Assembly: GCA_016790225.1 (NCBI GenBank)
Contig: JAEUOZ010000010.1
Span: forward strand, 1 to 64,000
Direction of reading: 5' to 3'
DNA from: Rubrivivax sp.
Lineage (GTDB): Bacteria; Pseudomonadota; Gammaproteobacteria; Burkholderiales; Burkholderiaceae
DNA length: 64,000 nucleotides
Position 1 is the first letter of the stretch. Each line of letters starts with the position of its first letter. The position numbers were made by a program, and so were the translations under genes. The notes below the pieces were generated by a model, which saw nothing but the letters and a program-made list of their open reading frames with translations, ran no database searches and was not told where the DNA came from. This document shows positions 46,312 through 54,968 of the stretch, one piece after another.

Positions 46312-47250
46312 ATGACAACAGCCTTCTTTTGCCCCTCTGAATGTCGTTTGCATGACATGGGGCCGGGGCACCCGGAATGCCCGCAAAGACTGGATGCGAT
46401 CCAGGATCACCTGCTGGCCACGGGACTGGACATCGCGCTGGATTGGCGTGACGCGCCCGACGCCACGGTCGAACAATTGGAGCGCGCCCATACCGCCGGT
46501 TACGTGATGGAGATCCTGGAGCAGATGAACCAGGTGCGCGAAACGGGCGAACGCCACGGCGTGGATCCGGACACCAGCATCAACGCCGGCACGCACGACG
46601 CCGCCTTCAAGGCCGCCGGAGCCGCCGTGGCCGCCACCGATGCGGTGATCGATCGCACGGCCCTCAACGCCTTCTGCGCCGTGCGGCCGCCAGGCCACCA
46701 CGCCACGCGGGCCGAATCCATGGGCTTCTGCTTCTTCAACAACGTGGCCGTGGCAGCGCGCCACGCGCTGGATGTGCGCGGGCTGGAGCGTGTGGCCATC
46801 ATCGATTTCGACGTGCACCACGGCAACGGCACGGAAGACATCGTCGCCGGCGACGAGCGCATCCTGATGTGCAGCTTCTTCCAGCATCCGCTGTATCCGG
46901 GCAGCGGCGCGGTGCCCATGGGCACGAACATGGTGAATGTGCCGATCCCGCCCTACACGCGCGGCGCCGAGATCCGCGAATCGATCGATGCGATGTGGAT
47001 GCCAGCGCTCCATGACTTCAAGCCGCAGATGATCTTCATCTCGGCCGGCTTCGATGCGCACCGCGAGGACGAACTGGGCCAGCTGGGCCTGGTGGAAGCG
47101 GATTACGAATGGATCACGCGGCGCCTGATGGAAGTGGCCGATGCCCATGGCAATGGCCGCATCGTCAGCTGCCTGGAAGGTGGCTATTCGCTGAGCGCGC
47201 TGGCGCGCAGCGTGGCGGCGCATCTGCGCGTGCTCAGCGGCGTGGCCTGA
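46312..47250 (+). CDS. Class II-type histone deacetylase family protein
   Basis: A 312-residue zinc deacetylase from ATG 46312. Visible motifs are GPGHPECPQRLDAI, RPPGHHATRAESMGFCFFNNVAVAA, IIDFDVHHGNGT (Asp/His zinc ligands and catalytic His pair), and SAGFDAHREDELGQL. Bacterial members remove acyl groups from acetylated polyamines or small amines; the actual substrate is unknown. The stop overlaps the MscS start (TGATG). The start lies 37 bp from the divergent moxR start, so their promoters overlap. Confidence 0.9.
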   Translation: MTTAFFCPSECRLHDMGPGHPECPQRLDAIQDHLLATGLDIALDWRDAPDATVEQLERAHTAGYVMEILEQMNQVRETGERHGVDPDTSINAGTHDAAFKAAGAAVAATDAVIDRTALNAFCAVRPPGHHATRAESMGFCFFNNVAVAARHALDVRGLERVAIIDFDVHHGNGTEDIVAGDERILMCSFFQHPLYPGSGAVPMGTNMVNVPIPPYTRGAEIRESIDAMWMPALHDFKPQMIFISAGFDAHREDELGQLGLVEADYEWITRRLMEVADAHGNGRIVSCLEGGYSLSALARSVAAHLRVLSGVA

Positions 47251-48689
47251 TGCCGGTGGTCTTGTGGGCCGGTGCGCTGCAGGCCGGTCCGGCAGTCGCG
47301 GCTGAACCGGTGGCTTCCGCTGCAGTGTCCGTTTCGGCGACCCCGGCCTCTTCGGTGGCTTCAGCACCCTTAGCCAATCCCGCGCTGGGCAGTTCGGAGC
47401 TCTGGCAGACGCTGTCGGCGCTGATCTCGCCGCATGCGCTGGCCGAGATGGGCGTGCTGCTGGCCTGTCTGGGCACGGCCTGGATGCTGGCGCGGCTGAT
47501 CCGCGGTGCCGAGCCCACGCCCGGCAGCGTCTGGTTCGGTGACCGCATCGTCGATGGCGTGCTCTTTCCAGCGCTGGCGCTGCTGGCCGCCTGGGCGGCC
47601 CGCTGGGCCTTGCACTCGCTGTGGCCGCTGGCGGTCTTCAAGCTCGCCATCCCGATCCTGCTGAGCCTGCTGCTCATCCGCATCACCGTGCGGGTGCTGC
47701 ACGCGGCCTTCCCGACCTCGCAGGCCGTGCGCCTGCTGGAGCGCACGGTTTCCTGGCTGGTCTGGATCGGGCTCGTGATGTGGCTCACCGGGCTGCTGCC
47801 GCTCTTGCTGGCGGAGATGGAATCCATCCGCTGGAAGCTGGGCGGGACGCCGGTCTCGCTGCGTGCGCTGGTGGAAGGGGCGCTCAGCGCGGTGGCGGTG
47901 CTGGTGGCAGCGCTGTGGATCTCGTCCTCGATCGAGACCCGGCTGCTGGCCGGCGCCGGGGGCGATGGCAATTCGCTGAGCATGCGCAAGATCGCCGCCA
48001 ACGCCACGCGCGCGCTGCTGCTGCTGGTGGGTCTGCTGCTGGCGCTGTCGGCCGCCGGCATTCCGCTGGGTGCGCTGGGCGTGCTGGGCGGGGCCCTGGG
48101 CGTGGGCATCGGCTTCGGTCTGCAGAAGCTGGCCGCCAACTATGTGAGCGGCTTCGTGATCCTGGCCGAACGCTCGCTGCGCATCGGCGACATGGTGCGG
48201 GTGGACGGCTTCGAGGGCCGCATCACCGACATCCACACGCGCTACACCGTGATCCGCGCCTTCAACGGCCGCGAGTCCATCGTCCCCAATGAACTGCTGA
48301 TCACCAGCCGCGTGGAGAACGCCTCGCTGGCCGATGCGCGGGTGCTGCTGAGCACGGTGGTGAACGTCGCCTACGGCACGGACGTGCCCGCGCTGGCCGA
48401 GGTGCTCAAGCGCGCCGTGATCCGCGTGCCCCGGGTGCTGGCCGATCCCGGCCCGGCCGTACAGCTCTCGGCCTTTGCGGCCGATGGCCTGGAGCTGACG
48501 GTGGTCTTCTGGATCGACGATCCGGAAAACGGCCACGGCAATGTGCGCAGCGACGTCAACCTCGCGTTGCTCCAGGCCTTGAACGAGGCGGGCGTGGAGA
48601 TCCCCTTCCCGCAGCGCGTGCTGCGCCAGGCGCAGCCCGGCGGTGCCCTTGGCGCGCCGGGGCCGGCGCCCGGGCCGCGCCCCGTTTGA
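47250..48689 (+). CDS. MscS-family mechanosensitive channel
   Basis: 479 residues. An N-terminal signal-like segment ends AGPAVAAEP, followed by about five membrane helices. The pore helix TM3 (LGALGVLGGALGVGIGFGLQKLAANYVSGFVIL) has the Gly/Ala packing of MscS, and the beta domain starts RSLRIGDMVRVDGFEGRITDIHTRYTVI. It should open on hypo-osmotic shock to release solutes. It is longer than E. coli MscS (286), with extra N-terminal helices as in YbdG/MscM-like members. It is coupled to the deacetylase gene. Confidence 0.9.
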   Translation: MPVVLWAGALQAGPAVAAEPVASAAVSVSATPASSVASAPLANPALGSSELWQTLSALISPHALAEMGVLLACLGTAWMLARLIRGAEPTPGSVWFGDRIVDGVLFPALALLAAWAARWALHSLWPLAVFKLAIPILLSLLLIRITVRVLHAAFPTSQAVRLLERTVSWLVWIGLVMWLTGLLPLLLAEMESIRWKLGGTPVSLRALVEGALSAVAVLVAALWISSSIETRLLAGAGGDGNSLSMRKIAANATRALLLLVGLLLALSAAGIPLGALGVLGGALGVGIGFGLQKLAANYVSGFVILAERSLRIGDMVRVDGFEGRITDIHTRYTVIRAFNGRESIVPNELLITSRVENASLADARVLLSTVVNVAYGTDVPALAEVLKRAVIRVPRVLADPGPAVQLSAFAADGLELTVVFWIDDPENGHGNVRSDVNLALLQALNEAGVEIPFPQRVLRQAQPGGALGAPGPAPGPRPV

Positions 48690-48746
48690 AAAGCGCGAGG
48701 CCCACGCCCCTTTTCTGTGCTTGTCGGCAGGCTGCCGGACGGCCTA

Positions 48747-50690
48747 ATGGCCGGTAGAGCCCCGCGCACGGCCCCGATGGCCAGCCGCGCCGTGCCTGCC
48801 TGGATGAAACTGGACGACTTTCCCCTGCCGAGTGCCACGCCCAAGGCGAGCGACAAGCCCGCGGGCGCCGCCGTGCCGGCGCGCGGCGGGCTGATCCGAC
48901 AGGGCAACCTGGCGCCGGGCGCCATCCGCCTCACGCTGTCGCCGGCTTCCGCGCCGGTGCCGGGTGCCGCATCGGTGGCGACGGAGCCAGCGGCGCGCCC
49001 AGCAGTGCCGGCGGCGAGACCCGCACCGGCTGCCCAGCCGGCCGCCCCTTCGGCGGCAGCTTCGACCGTTCCTTCCGCTGCCGCTTCAGGCGCCGCTTCC
49101 GCCGCTGCGCCCTTACCGGGCGCAAGCCCGCGCATGGCGCAGCCCGCGCCGGCCACGCCAGCCGCTTCTTCGGTACACCACGCTCGTGTGCCACCTGCTT
49201 CGGCGCTGCCGCGCCCGCCAAACCCGGCACCGCCGGGCCCGGCGTCACTCAACCCAGCATCGGCAAGCCACGCGCCGACGGCAGATGCAGAACCCGTCGC
49301 GTCGTCTGGCCGCGAGCTGGTCGCCGTTGCGCCGGCCATGCTGGAGCTGCAGGCGCTGGCCTTGCGCGAGCCGCGCTTCGACAGCGCCGCCACGGCCGTG
49401 CTGGCTGCGCTGGCGCTGCGCCTGGGTTGCGTGCGCGTGTCGCTCGCGGTGCGACGCGGCGCCCGCTCCTCGGCGCGCATCCTGGCCACCTCGGACGGCA
49501 TCGACAGCGACAGCCGCCTGGAAGCCATGCGCACGCTCGCCGATGCGGCCGATGAAGCCATGGACCGCTCGGACCTCTGCGAAGCCCCGCCGCCGCCCCA
49601 GGGCGCCGCGATCGCGGCCGTGGCGCACGCCGCCTTGCTGCAGGTGGACGGTGTGGCCGGCGTGCTGGGCATGGCCTTCGATGCCGAGCCCGGGCTGCGG
49701 GCCGCGCTGATCCTGGAACTGCGCCGGCCGCCCGGCGAGGCCGCACGCGGCCTGGCGCGCGATGCGGCGCTCTTTGTCGGCCCCATTCTGTTGATGAAGG
49801 CGCAGCTGGATGCGCCGCTGTGGGAGCGTGTGGACCACTGGATGCGCCCGCACGACCGCAAGACGGGCCGGCGTGCGCTGGCACCGCTGACCGTTCTGGG
49901 CCTGGCAGCCGTGATCGGCCTGGCCAGTGCCGGCCTGTGGCCCTCGACCCACCACGTCGTGGCGCAGGCGCGCATCGAAGGCCTGGGCCAGCGCATCATT
50001 CCCGCGCCGATGGACGGCTTCCTGCAGTCGGTGGCCGTGCGCCCCGGCGCCCCGGTCAAGGCCGGTCAGGTACTGGCGCAGCTGGATGACCGGGAGACCG
50101 CGCTGCAATCCGAGCGCACGGCGGCCGAGCGCCAGCAGACCGAGCGCCAGTACCTGGATGCCTTGACGCGCGAGGATGCGGCGGCCACCGAGATCGCCCG
50201 CGCGCGCTTCGAGCAGGCCAAGGCGGCCGACGAGCTGTCGCAGGCGCGCCAGGCGCGCTCGCGCCTGGTGGCGCCCTTCGACGGCGTGCTGATCAGCGGC
50301 GATCTCGCGTCCCAGCTGGGCTCGCCTGTCAAGCGCGGACAGGAGCTGATGGTGGTTGCGCCTTCGCAGGCCTGGCGCGTGGTGGCCGAAGTCGACGAGC
50401 ACGACGTGACGCTGGTCGCGCCCGGCCAGTCGGCACGCCTGCTGCTGGCGGCGCTGGCAGAACCCACGGCGGCCTTCACGATCTCGCGCATCAGCCCGGT
50501 GGCGCAGCCGGTGGATGGCCGCAACGTCTTCGAAGCCGAAGGCCGCATCGAAGCGGTCGATGGTGCGCAGCTGCGGCCCGGCCTGCAGGGCATCGTGCGC
50601 ATCGAGGCTGGCGAGCGCGCGCCGCTGGCCGTGTGGTGGCAGCGCGCGGTGCTGCAGCTGCGACGCCTGGCCTGGACCTTCATGGCCTAG
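48747..50690 (+). CDS. HlyD-family adaptor with cytosolic GAF-like domain (LEPR-system adaptor 1)
   Basis: About 647 residues. The start is uncertain: GTG 48717, ATG 48747, ATG 48777 or ATG 48804 (MKLDDFPLP) are all open. After an Ala/Pro-rich stretch (about 50-180), a GAF-like domain (about 190-360, LALREPRFDSAATAVLAALALRLGCVRVSLAV) lies before a single membrane helix (about 373-393, LAPLTVLGLAAVIGLASAGLW). The periplasmic part is HlyD-like: lipoyl half RIIPAPMDGFLQSVAVRPGAPVKAGQVLAQLDD, a coiled coil, then SRLVAPFDGVLISGDLASQLGSPV and a beta-barrel. A cytosolic sensory domain on an adaptor is unusual. It heads the five-gene export operon, 7 bp before the M50 fusion. Confidence 0.85.
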   Translation: MAGRAPRTAPMASRAVPAWMKLDDFPLPSATPKASDKPAGAAVPARGGLIRQGNLAPGAIRLTLSPASAPVPGAASVATEPAARPAVPAARPAPAAQPAAPSAAASTVPSAAASGAASAAAPLPGASPRMAQPAPATPAASSVHHARVPPASALPRPPNPAPPGPASLNPASASHAPTADAEPVASSGRELVAVAPAMLELQALALREPRFDSAATAVLAALALRLGCVRVSLAVRRGARSSARILATSDGIDSDSRLEAMRTLADAADEAMDRSDLCEAPPPPQGAAIAAVAHAALLQVDGVAGVLGMAFDAEPGLRAALILELRRPPGEAARGLARDAALFVGPILLMKAQLDAPLWERVDHWMRPHDRKTGRRALAPLTVLGLAAVIGLASAGLWPSTHHVVAQARIEGLGQRIIPAPMDGFLQSVAVRPGAPVKAGQVLAQLDDRETALQSERTAAERQQTERQYLDALTREDAAATEIARARFEQAKAADELSQARQARSRLVAPFDGVLISGDLASQLGSPVKRGQELMVVAPSQAWRVVAEVDEHDVTLVAPGQSARLLLAALAEPTAAFTISRISPVAQPVDGRNVFEAEGRIEAVDGAQLRPGLQGIVRIEAGERAPLAVWWQRAVLQLRRLAWTFMA

Positions 50691-50697
50691 CGCGGCG

Positions 50698-52830
50698 ATG
50701 CTGCACTCCCCCGACTGGTACCGCGTGGCCGCGCTGAAGCTGCGGCTGCGCCCGGGCGTGACGGTGTCGCGCCAGGTCGTGCGCGGCCAGGTCTGGCAGG
50801 TGCTGACCGATCCGTCCACCGGCCGGCAGCACCGCTTCAACGAGCCCGCCTGGCGGCTGATCGCCGCGCTGGATGGCGAGCTCACGCTGGATGAGGTGTG
50901 GCGCCGCGGGCTCGCTGCCGACGGCGATGCAGCGGCCACGCAGCCCGAGGCCTTGCGCGTGGTGGCCCAGGCCTACGCCGCCCGGCTGCTGCTGGGCCGT
51001 GTGGCCCCCGACGCGGCGGCGCTGGTGAAGGTGCAGCGTGAACGCCGCGGGCAGCAGCGCCGCGCGGCCGTCAACCCGCTGGCCTTCAAGCTGCCGCTGT
51101 GGAACCCGGATGCCTTTCTGGAGCGCTGGATTGCGCGCGTGGCGCCCTGGATCGGTCGCCCTGTGCGCCTGCTGGGCTGGGCCGTCGCCTGCCTGGGCCT
51201 GCTGCTGCTGATGGCCCACGGGCCGGAGCTGGCGCGCGACGCGCAGGCCCACACCGGCTCGATGCGCCTGATGCTGATCATGTGGCTGGCCTGGCCCTTG
51301 ATGAAGGGCCTGCACGAGATGGCGCACGCCTTCGTGCTGAAGTCGCGCGGCGCCCAGGTGCCCGAGATCGGCGTGACGCTGATGGTGCTGACGCCGCTGC
51401 CCTACGTCGATGCCTCGGCCTCCGCGGCGCTGGCCAACAAGCGCGACCGCATCGCCGTGGCGGCGGCCGGCATCCTGGTCGAATCGGTCATCGCCAGCCT
51501 GGCCCTGGCGCTGTGGCTGGTGCTGGAGCCCGGCCTGGCGCGCGAGATCTGCCTGGCCCTGGTGCTGGTGGGCGGGCTGAGCACCTTGCTGGTCAATGGC
51601 AACCCGCTGATGCGCTACGACGGCTACCACGTGCTGGCCGATGCGCTGGAGCTGCCCAACCTGGCGCCGCGCAGCCTGCGCTGGTGGCAGCTGCAGCTGC
51701 AGCGGCGCCTGCTGGGCCGCCGCGAGGCGATCATGACCGATCTGGCCCCGGGCGAGCGGCCCTGGCTCCTGGCCTATGCGCCGCTGTCCTGGCTGTGGCG
51801 CGTGGGCTTGCTGGTGGTGCTGGCGATCGGCCTGAGCCACTGGAGTCAACTGTTGGGCATCGCGCTGCTGCTGCTGGCGCTGTGGACGGCGCTGATCGGC
51901 CCGCTGTGGAAATCGCTGCGCTGGATCTGGCGCGCGCCGGAAGCCGCCGGTCGCCGCGTGAAGGCCGGCGCCGCACTGGCCACGGGGGCAGCGCTGGGCA
52001 TCGCCGCGGTGCTGATCCTGCCCGTGGCGGACCGCAGCCACGCGCCCGGCATCGTCTGGCTGCCCGACGAGGCCTTCGTGCGCCTGCACACCGATGCGCG
52101 GGTGGAAGCCTTCCTGGTGGACGACGGCGCCGACGTTGCCGCGGGCACGCCGCTGGTTCAGCTGGCCAACGAGGAACTGGTGGCCGAGCTGTCGCGCGCG
52201 CGCAGCCAATGGCGCAGCGCCCAGATCGAGCGCCTGCAGCGCTTCGACAACGACGCCGGCCGCACCGCGCTGGCCGAGGACGACATCCGCCGCCTGCAGG
52301 CCGAGGCCGAGCGCCTGCAGGCGCAGGTGGATCAGCTGACGCTGCGCTCCGCCGTGGCTGGCCGCGTGGTGCTGGCCGCGCCGCAGCGCGTGCTGGGCCG
52401 CTGGCTGTCGCAGGGTGACCAGGTGGCGCAGGTGCTGACGCCGGGTGCCGCGCGAGTGCGTGCCCTGGTGCGCAACGAGGACGTGGCGCGCGTGCGCGCG
52501 CAGCCGGGCGAGATCGGCGTGCGGCTGGCGCATGACCAGGGGCCGCCGCAGCCGGCGGTGATCGAGCGGGCTGTGCCACGCGCCACGCGCGAACTGCCCA
52601 GCGCCGCCTTTGGCGAACGGGCCGGTGGCCCGCTGCGCACCGATCCTGCCGACAGCAGCGGCCGCACCGCGGCCGAGGCGCGATTTGTGGTGGACCTGCG
52701 CCTGCCCGAAGGCGTGGAGGCCCGCGTGGGCACGCGGGCGCTGGTGAGCTTCGAGCATGGCCACACGGTGGCCGCTGCGGTGCTGGCGCGACTGGCCCGC
52801 CAAACCTTCCTGCGGCACTTTTCCGCTTGA
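50698..52830 (+). CDS. PqqD-like / M50 metalloprotease / lipoyl-domain membrane fusion protein
   Basis: A 710-residue polytopic membrane protein. The N-terminal 95 residues (LRPGVTVSRQVVRGQVWQVLTDPSTGRQHRFNEPAWRLIAALDG...LTLDEVW) resemble PqqD peptide-binding domains. A membrane core with M50/site-2-protease signatures follows: HEMAH (H206, E207, H210) and NGNPLMRYDG with D308 as probable third ligand. After further helices comes a HlyD-like part (about 450-700) with lipoyl halves (RVEAFLVDDGADVAAGTPLVQLANEE; LRSAVAGRVVLAAPQRVLGRW) around a coiled coil. The combination suggests recognition, membrane cleavage or handling of the substrate and contact with an adaptor. The zinc ligands appear intact. 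It starts 7 bp after adaptor 1 and ends 7 bp before the SecA-like gene. Confidence 0.88.
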   Translation: MLHSPDWYRVAALKLRLRPGVTVSRQVVRGQVWQVLTDPSTGRQHRFNEPAWRLIAALDGELTLDEVWRRGLAADGDAAATQPEALRVVAQAYAARLLLGRVAPDAAALVKVQRERRGQQRRAAVNPLAFKLPLWNPDAFLERWIARVAPWIGRPVRLLGWAVACLGLLLLMAHGPELARDAQAHTGSMRLMLIMWLAWPLMKGLHEMAHAFVLKSRGAQVPEIGVTLMVLTPLPYVDASASAALANKRDRIAVAAAGILVESVIASLALALWLVLEPGLAREICLALVLVGGLSTLLVNGNPLMRYDGYHVLADALELPNLAPRSLRWWQLQLQRRLLGRREAIMTDLAPGERPWLLAYAPLSWLWRVGLLVVLAIGLSHWSQLLGIALLLLALWTALIGPLWKSLRWIWRAPEAAGRRVKAGAALATGAALGIAAVLILPVADRSHAPGIVWLPDEAFVRLHTDARVEAFLVDDGADVAAGTPLVQLANEELVAELSRARSQWRSAQIERLQRFDNDAGRTALAEDDIRRLQAEAERLQAQVDQLTLRSAVAGRVVLAAPQRVLGRWLSQGDQVAQVLTPGAARVRALVRNEDVARVRAQPGEIGVRLAHDQGPPQPAVIERAVPRATRELPSAAFGERAGGPLRTDPADSSGRTAAEARFVVDLRLPEGVEARVGTRALVSFEHGHTVAAAVLARLARQTFLRHFSA

Positions 52831-52837
52831 GCGACGC

Positions 52838-54814
52838 GTGGCCTTGACCGCCAGCGCCGCGCGCGCGCTCAAGGACCGGCCGCCCCAGGAGGTGCCCTTG
52901 CCGGCGCGGCCGGATCTCGCCCCGGCCGGCAGCTTGCCGCCCTTGCCCGGTTGGCCCGCCGCCATCGAGCAAGCCTGGCAGGACGCCTTCGATCAGCATG
53001 CGGCGCAGGGTTTTGCGGCACTGCGCCGTGCAGCAGCCGAGACCCGGGCGCGGCTGCGCCGATCGCAGCTGGATGGCGAGCCCGGCGCCCGCGCGCTGGG
53101 GCTGGTTGCCGCCGGCCTGAAGCTCACGCTGGGGCGCAGTGCCTACCGACAGCAGGGCCTGGCCGCCTGGCTGATGCTGCAAGGCCGCCTGGCCGAAATG
53201 GCCACCGGCGAAGGCAAGACCCTGGCCGCCGGGCTGGCCGCCGCAACCGCAGCGCTGGCCGGCCTGCGGGTGCATGTGATGACGGCCAACGACTACCTGG
53301 TGCAGCGCGACGAGCAACTGCTGCGTCCGCTGTTCGAGCTGCTGGGCCTGGGCAGCGCTGCCATCGTGACCGCCACGCCGCGCGAGCAGCGCCTGCCGGC
53401 CTACCGCGAGCCCATCGTCTATGTCACCGCGCGCGAACTGGTGTTCGATCAGCTGAAGGACCATCTGGCGCTGTCCGGCGAACGCGATCCGCGCGTGCTG
53501 CGCGCCCGCGCGCTGGGTGCGCCCGAGGCCGGGCCCGCCGGGGGTGCGCAGGCCGTGGTGCCGCCGCTGGAGCAGGCCATCGTGGACGAGGCCGACAGCA
53601 TCCTGCTGGACGAGGCGGTGATCCCGTTCATCCTCTCGGTTCCCGCGGCGCCGCCGGACGCTGTGGCCCTGGGCGCAGCGCGGGCGCTGGCGCTGCAGTG
53701 CAGCCAGGCCGATCGCGTGCTGCAGCCCGCCCAGCGCCAGGCGCGGCTGACCTCCACCGGCAGGCATTGGCTGGCGCAGGCGGTGCCGGCGGGTTCGGCG
53801 CTGTGGCCGCTGCGGCTGGCGCAGGAGCTGGTCGAGGCGGCACTGGTGGCCGAGCACCTGCTGCAATGCGGGCGCGACTACGTGATCGTCGACGGGACGC
53901 TCAAGCTGGTGGACGAGATCACCGGCCGCACCGCCGAAGGGCGCCAGTGGAGCCACCCGCTGCACGCGATGGTGGAGATCAAGGAAGGCCTTGCGCCGAG
54001 CGCGGCGCTGGTGACGGCGGCGCGCCTGACCTACCAGCGCTTCTTTCCGCGCTACCAGCGTCTGGGCGGCATGAGCGGCACGCTGCGTGAATCGGCTGGC
54101 GAACTGCGCTCGCTCTACGCCTGCCGCGTGGTGCCGGTGCCGCGCACGCGGCCCTTGCAGGCGCGCTGGCTGGGACGCCGTGCCTTTGTGGACGCCGCGG
54201 CGCGGCAACGGGCCTGCGTGGCGCGCATCGGCCAGATGCGGCAGCTGGGGCGCCCGGTGCTGGTGGGCACGGGCAGCGTGCAGGAGAGCCTGTCGCTGTC
54301 TGCCGCACTCACGCAGGCCGGGATCGATCACCAGGTACTCAATGCGCTTCAGGATGCGCACGAGGCGGCCCGTGTGGCGCGCGCCGGCGAGGCCGCCTGC
54401 GTGACCGTGACCACCAACATGGCCGGGCGCGGCACGGATATCGGCCTGACGCAGCAGGCGCTGGCGGCCGGCGGCCTGCACGTGATCCTGGCGCTGAGCA
54501 ACCGCAGCCGCCGCATCGACCGCCAGCTGGCCGGCCGCTGTGGCCGGCAAGGCGAGCCCGGGTCTGCCGAAACCCTGCTGAGCCTGGACGATGCCGTGAT
54601 CGTGCAGGGTGTGCCAGGCTGGCTGCGCCGGTCGCTGGGCCGCCTGGTTCGGGCTGTTCGGGCGTCCGGCGAGCTGCCGCTGGCCTGCGCGGCGGCACTG
54701 CATACGCTGGCGCAGCGCCGCGCCGAGTGGCGCGAGCGGCTGCTGCGGCGCGATCTGAAACTCATCGATGAAGGGCAGGGCGAGCAACTGGCCTTTGCGG
54801 GGCGCCCCGAGTAG
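52838..54814 (+). CDS. Short SecA-like translocase ATPase
   Basis: 658 residues from GTG 52838, against about 900 for housekeeping SecA. SecA motor motifs are clear: Walker A ATGEGKT (122-128), MTANDYLVQRDE, DEADSILLDEA (250-260), MSGTL, TNMAGRGTDI (526-535) and GRCGRQGEPGSAE. The first ATPase half includes LVDEITGRTAEGRQW, as in SecA. The preprotein crosslinking region looks short, the helical scaffold/wing part after GRCGRQG is only about 90 residues, and the C-terminal zinc/SecB-binding motif is absent. It is therefore a specialised paralogue, probably dedicated to the giant protein encoded downstream. It is tightly packed with the M50 fusion gene (7 bp). Confidence 0.9.
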   Translation: MALTASAARALKDRPPQEVPLPARPDLAPAGSLPPLPGWPAAIEQAWQDAFDQHAAQGFAALRRAAAETRARLRRSQLDGEPGARALGLVAAGLKLTLGRSAYRQQGLAAWLMLQGRLAEMATGEGKTLAAGLAAATAALAGLRVHVMTANDYLVQRDEQLLRPLFELLGLGSAAIVTATPREQRLPAYREPIVYVTARELVFDQLKDHLALSGERDPRVLRARALGAPEAGPAGGAQAVVPPLEQAIVDEADSILLDEAVIPFILSVPAAPPDAVALGAARALALQCSQADRVLQPAQRQARLTSTGRHWLAQAVPAGSALWPLRLAQELVEAALVAEHLLQCGRDYVIVDGTLKLVDEITGRTAEGRQWSHPLHAMVEIKEGLAPSAALVTAARLTYQRFFPRYQRLGGMSGTLRESAGELRSLYACRVVPVPRTRPLQARWLGRRAFVDAAARQRACVARIGQMRQLGRPVLVGTGSVQESLSLSAALTQAGIDHQVLNALQDAHEAARVARAGEAACVTVTTNMAGRGTDIGLTQQALAAGGLHVILALSNRSRRIDRQLAGRCGRQGEPGSAETLLSLDDAVIVQGVPGWLRRSLGRLVRAVRASGELPLACAAALHTLAQRRAEWRERLLRRDLKLIDEGQGEQLAFAGRPE

Positions 54815-54968
54815 CCCGGGTGCCGCCGCGCAGAGCACGCGGTATCCGCTGCCATGCACCGAAATGTGACACCCGACGGCGCCTTTTTCGGCGGACCGCG
54901 GCGGCCCGGCGAGCGGCCCAATCTCCCTTACGCAGCCAGGTCTCATCCACGGGTCCGACGGCGCTCGC

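Noticed and set aside
46272..46313. Upstream ATG (46313) for moxR
   Set aside because: It would overlap the deacetylase start codon on the other strand. The shorter form from 46274 begins at the conserved MoxR N-terminus.
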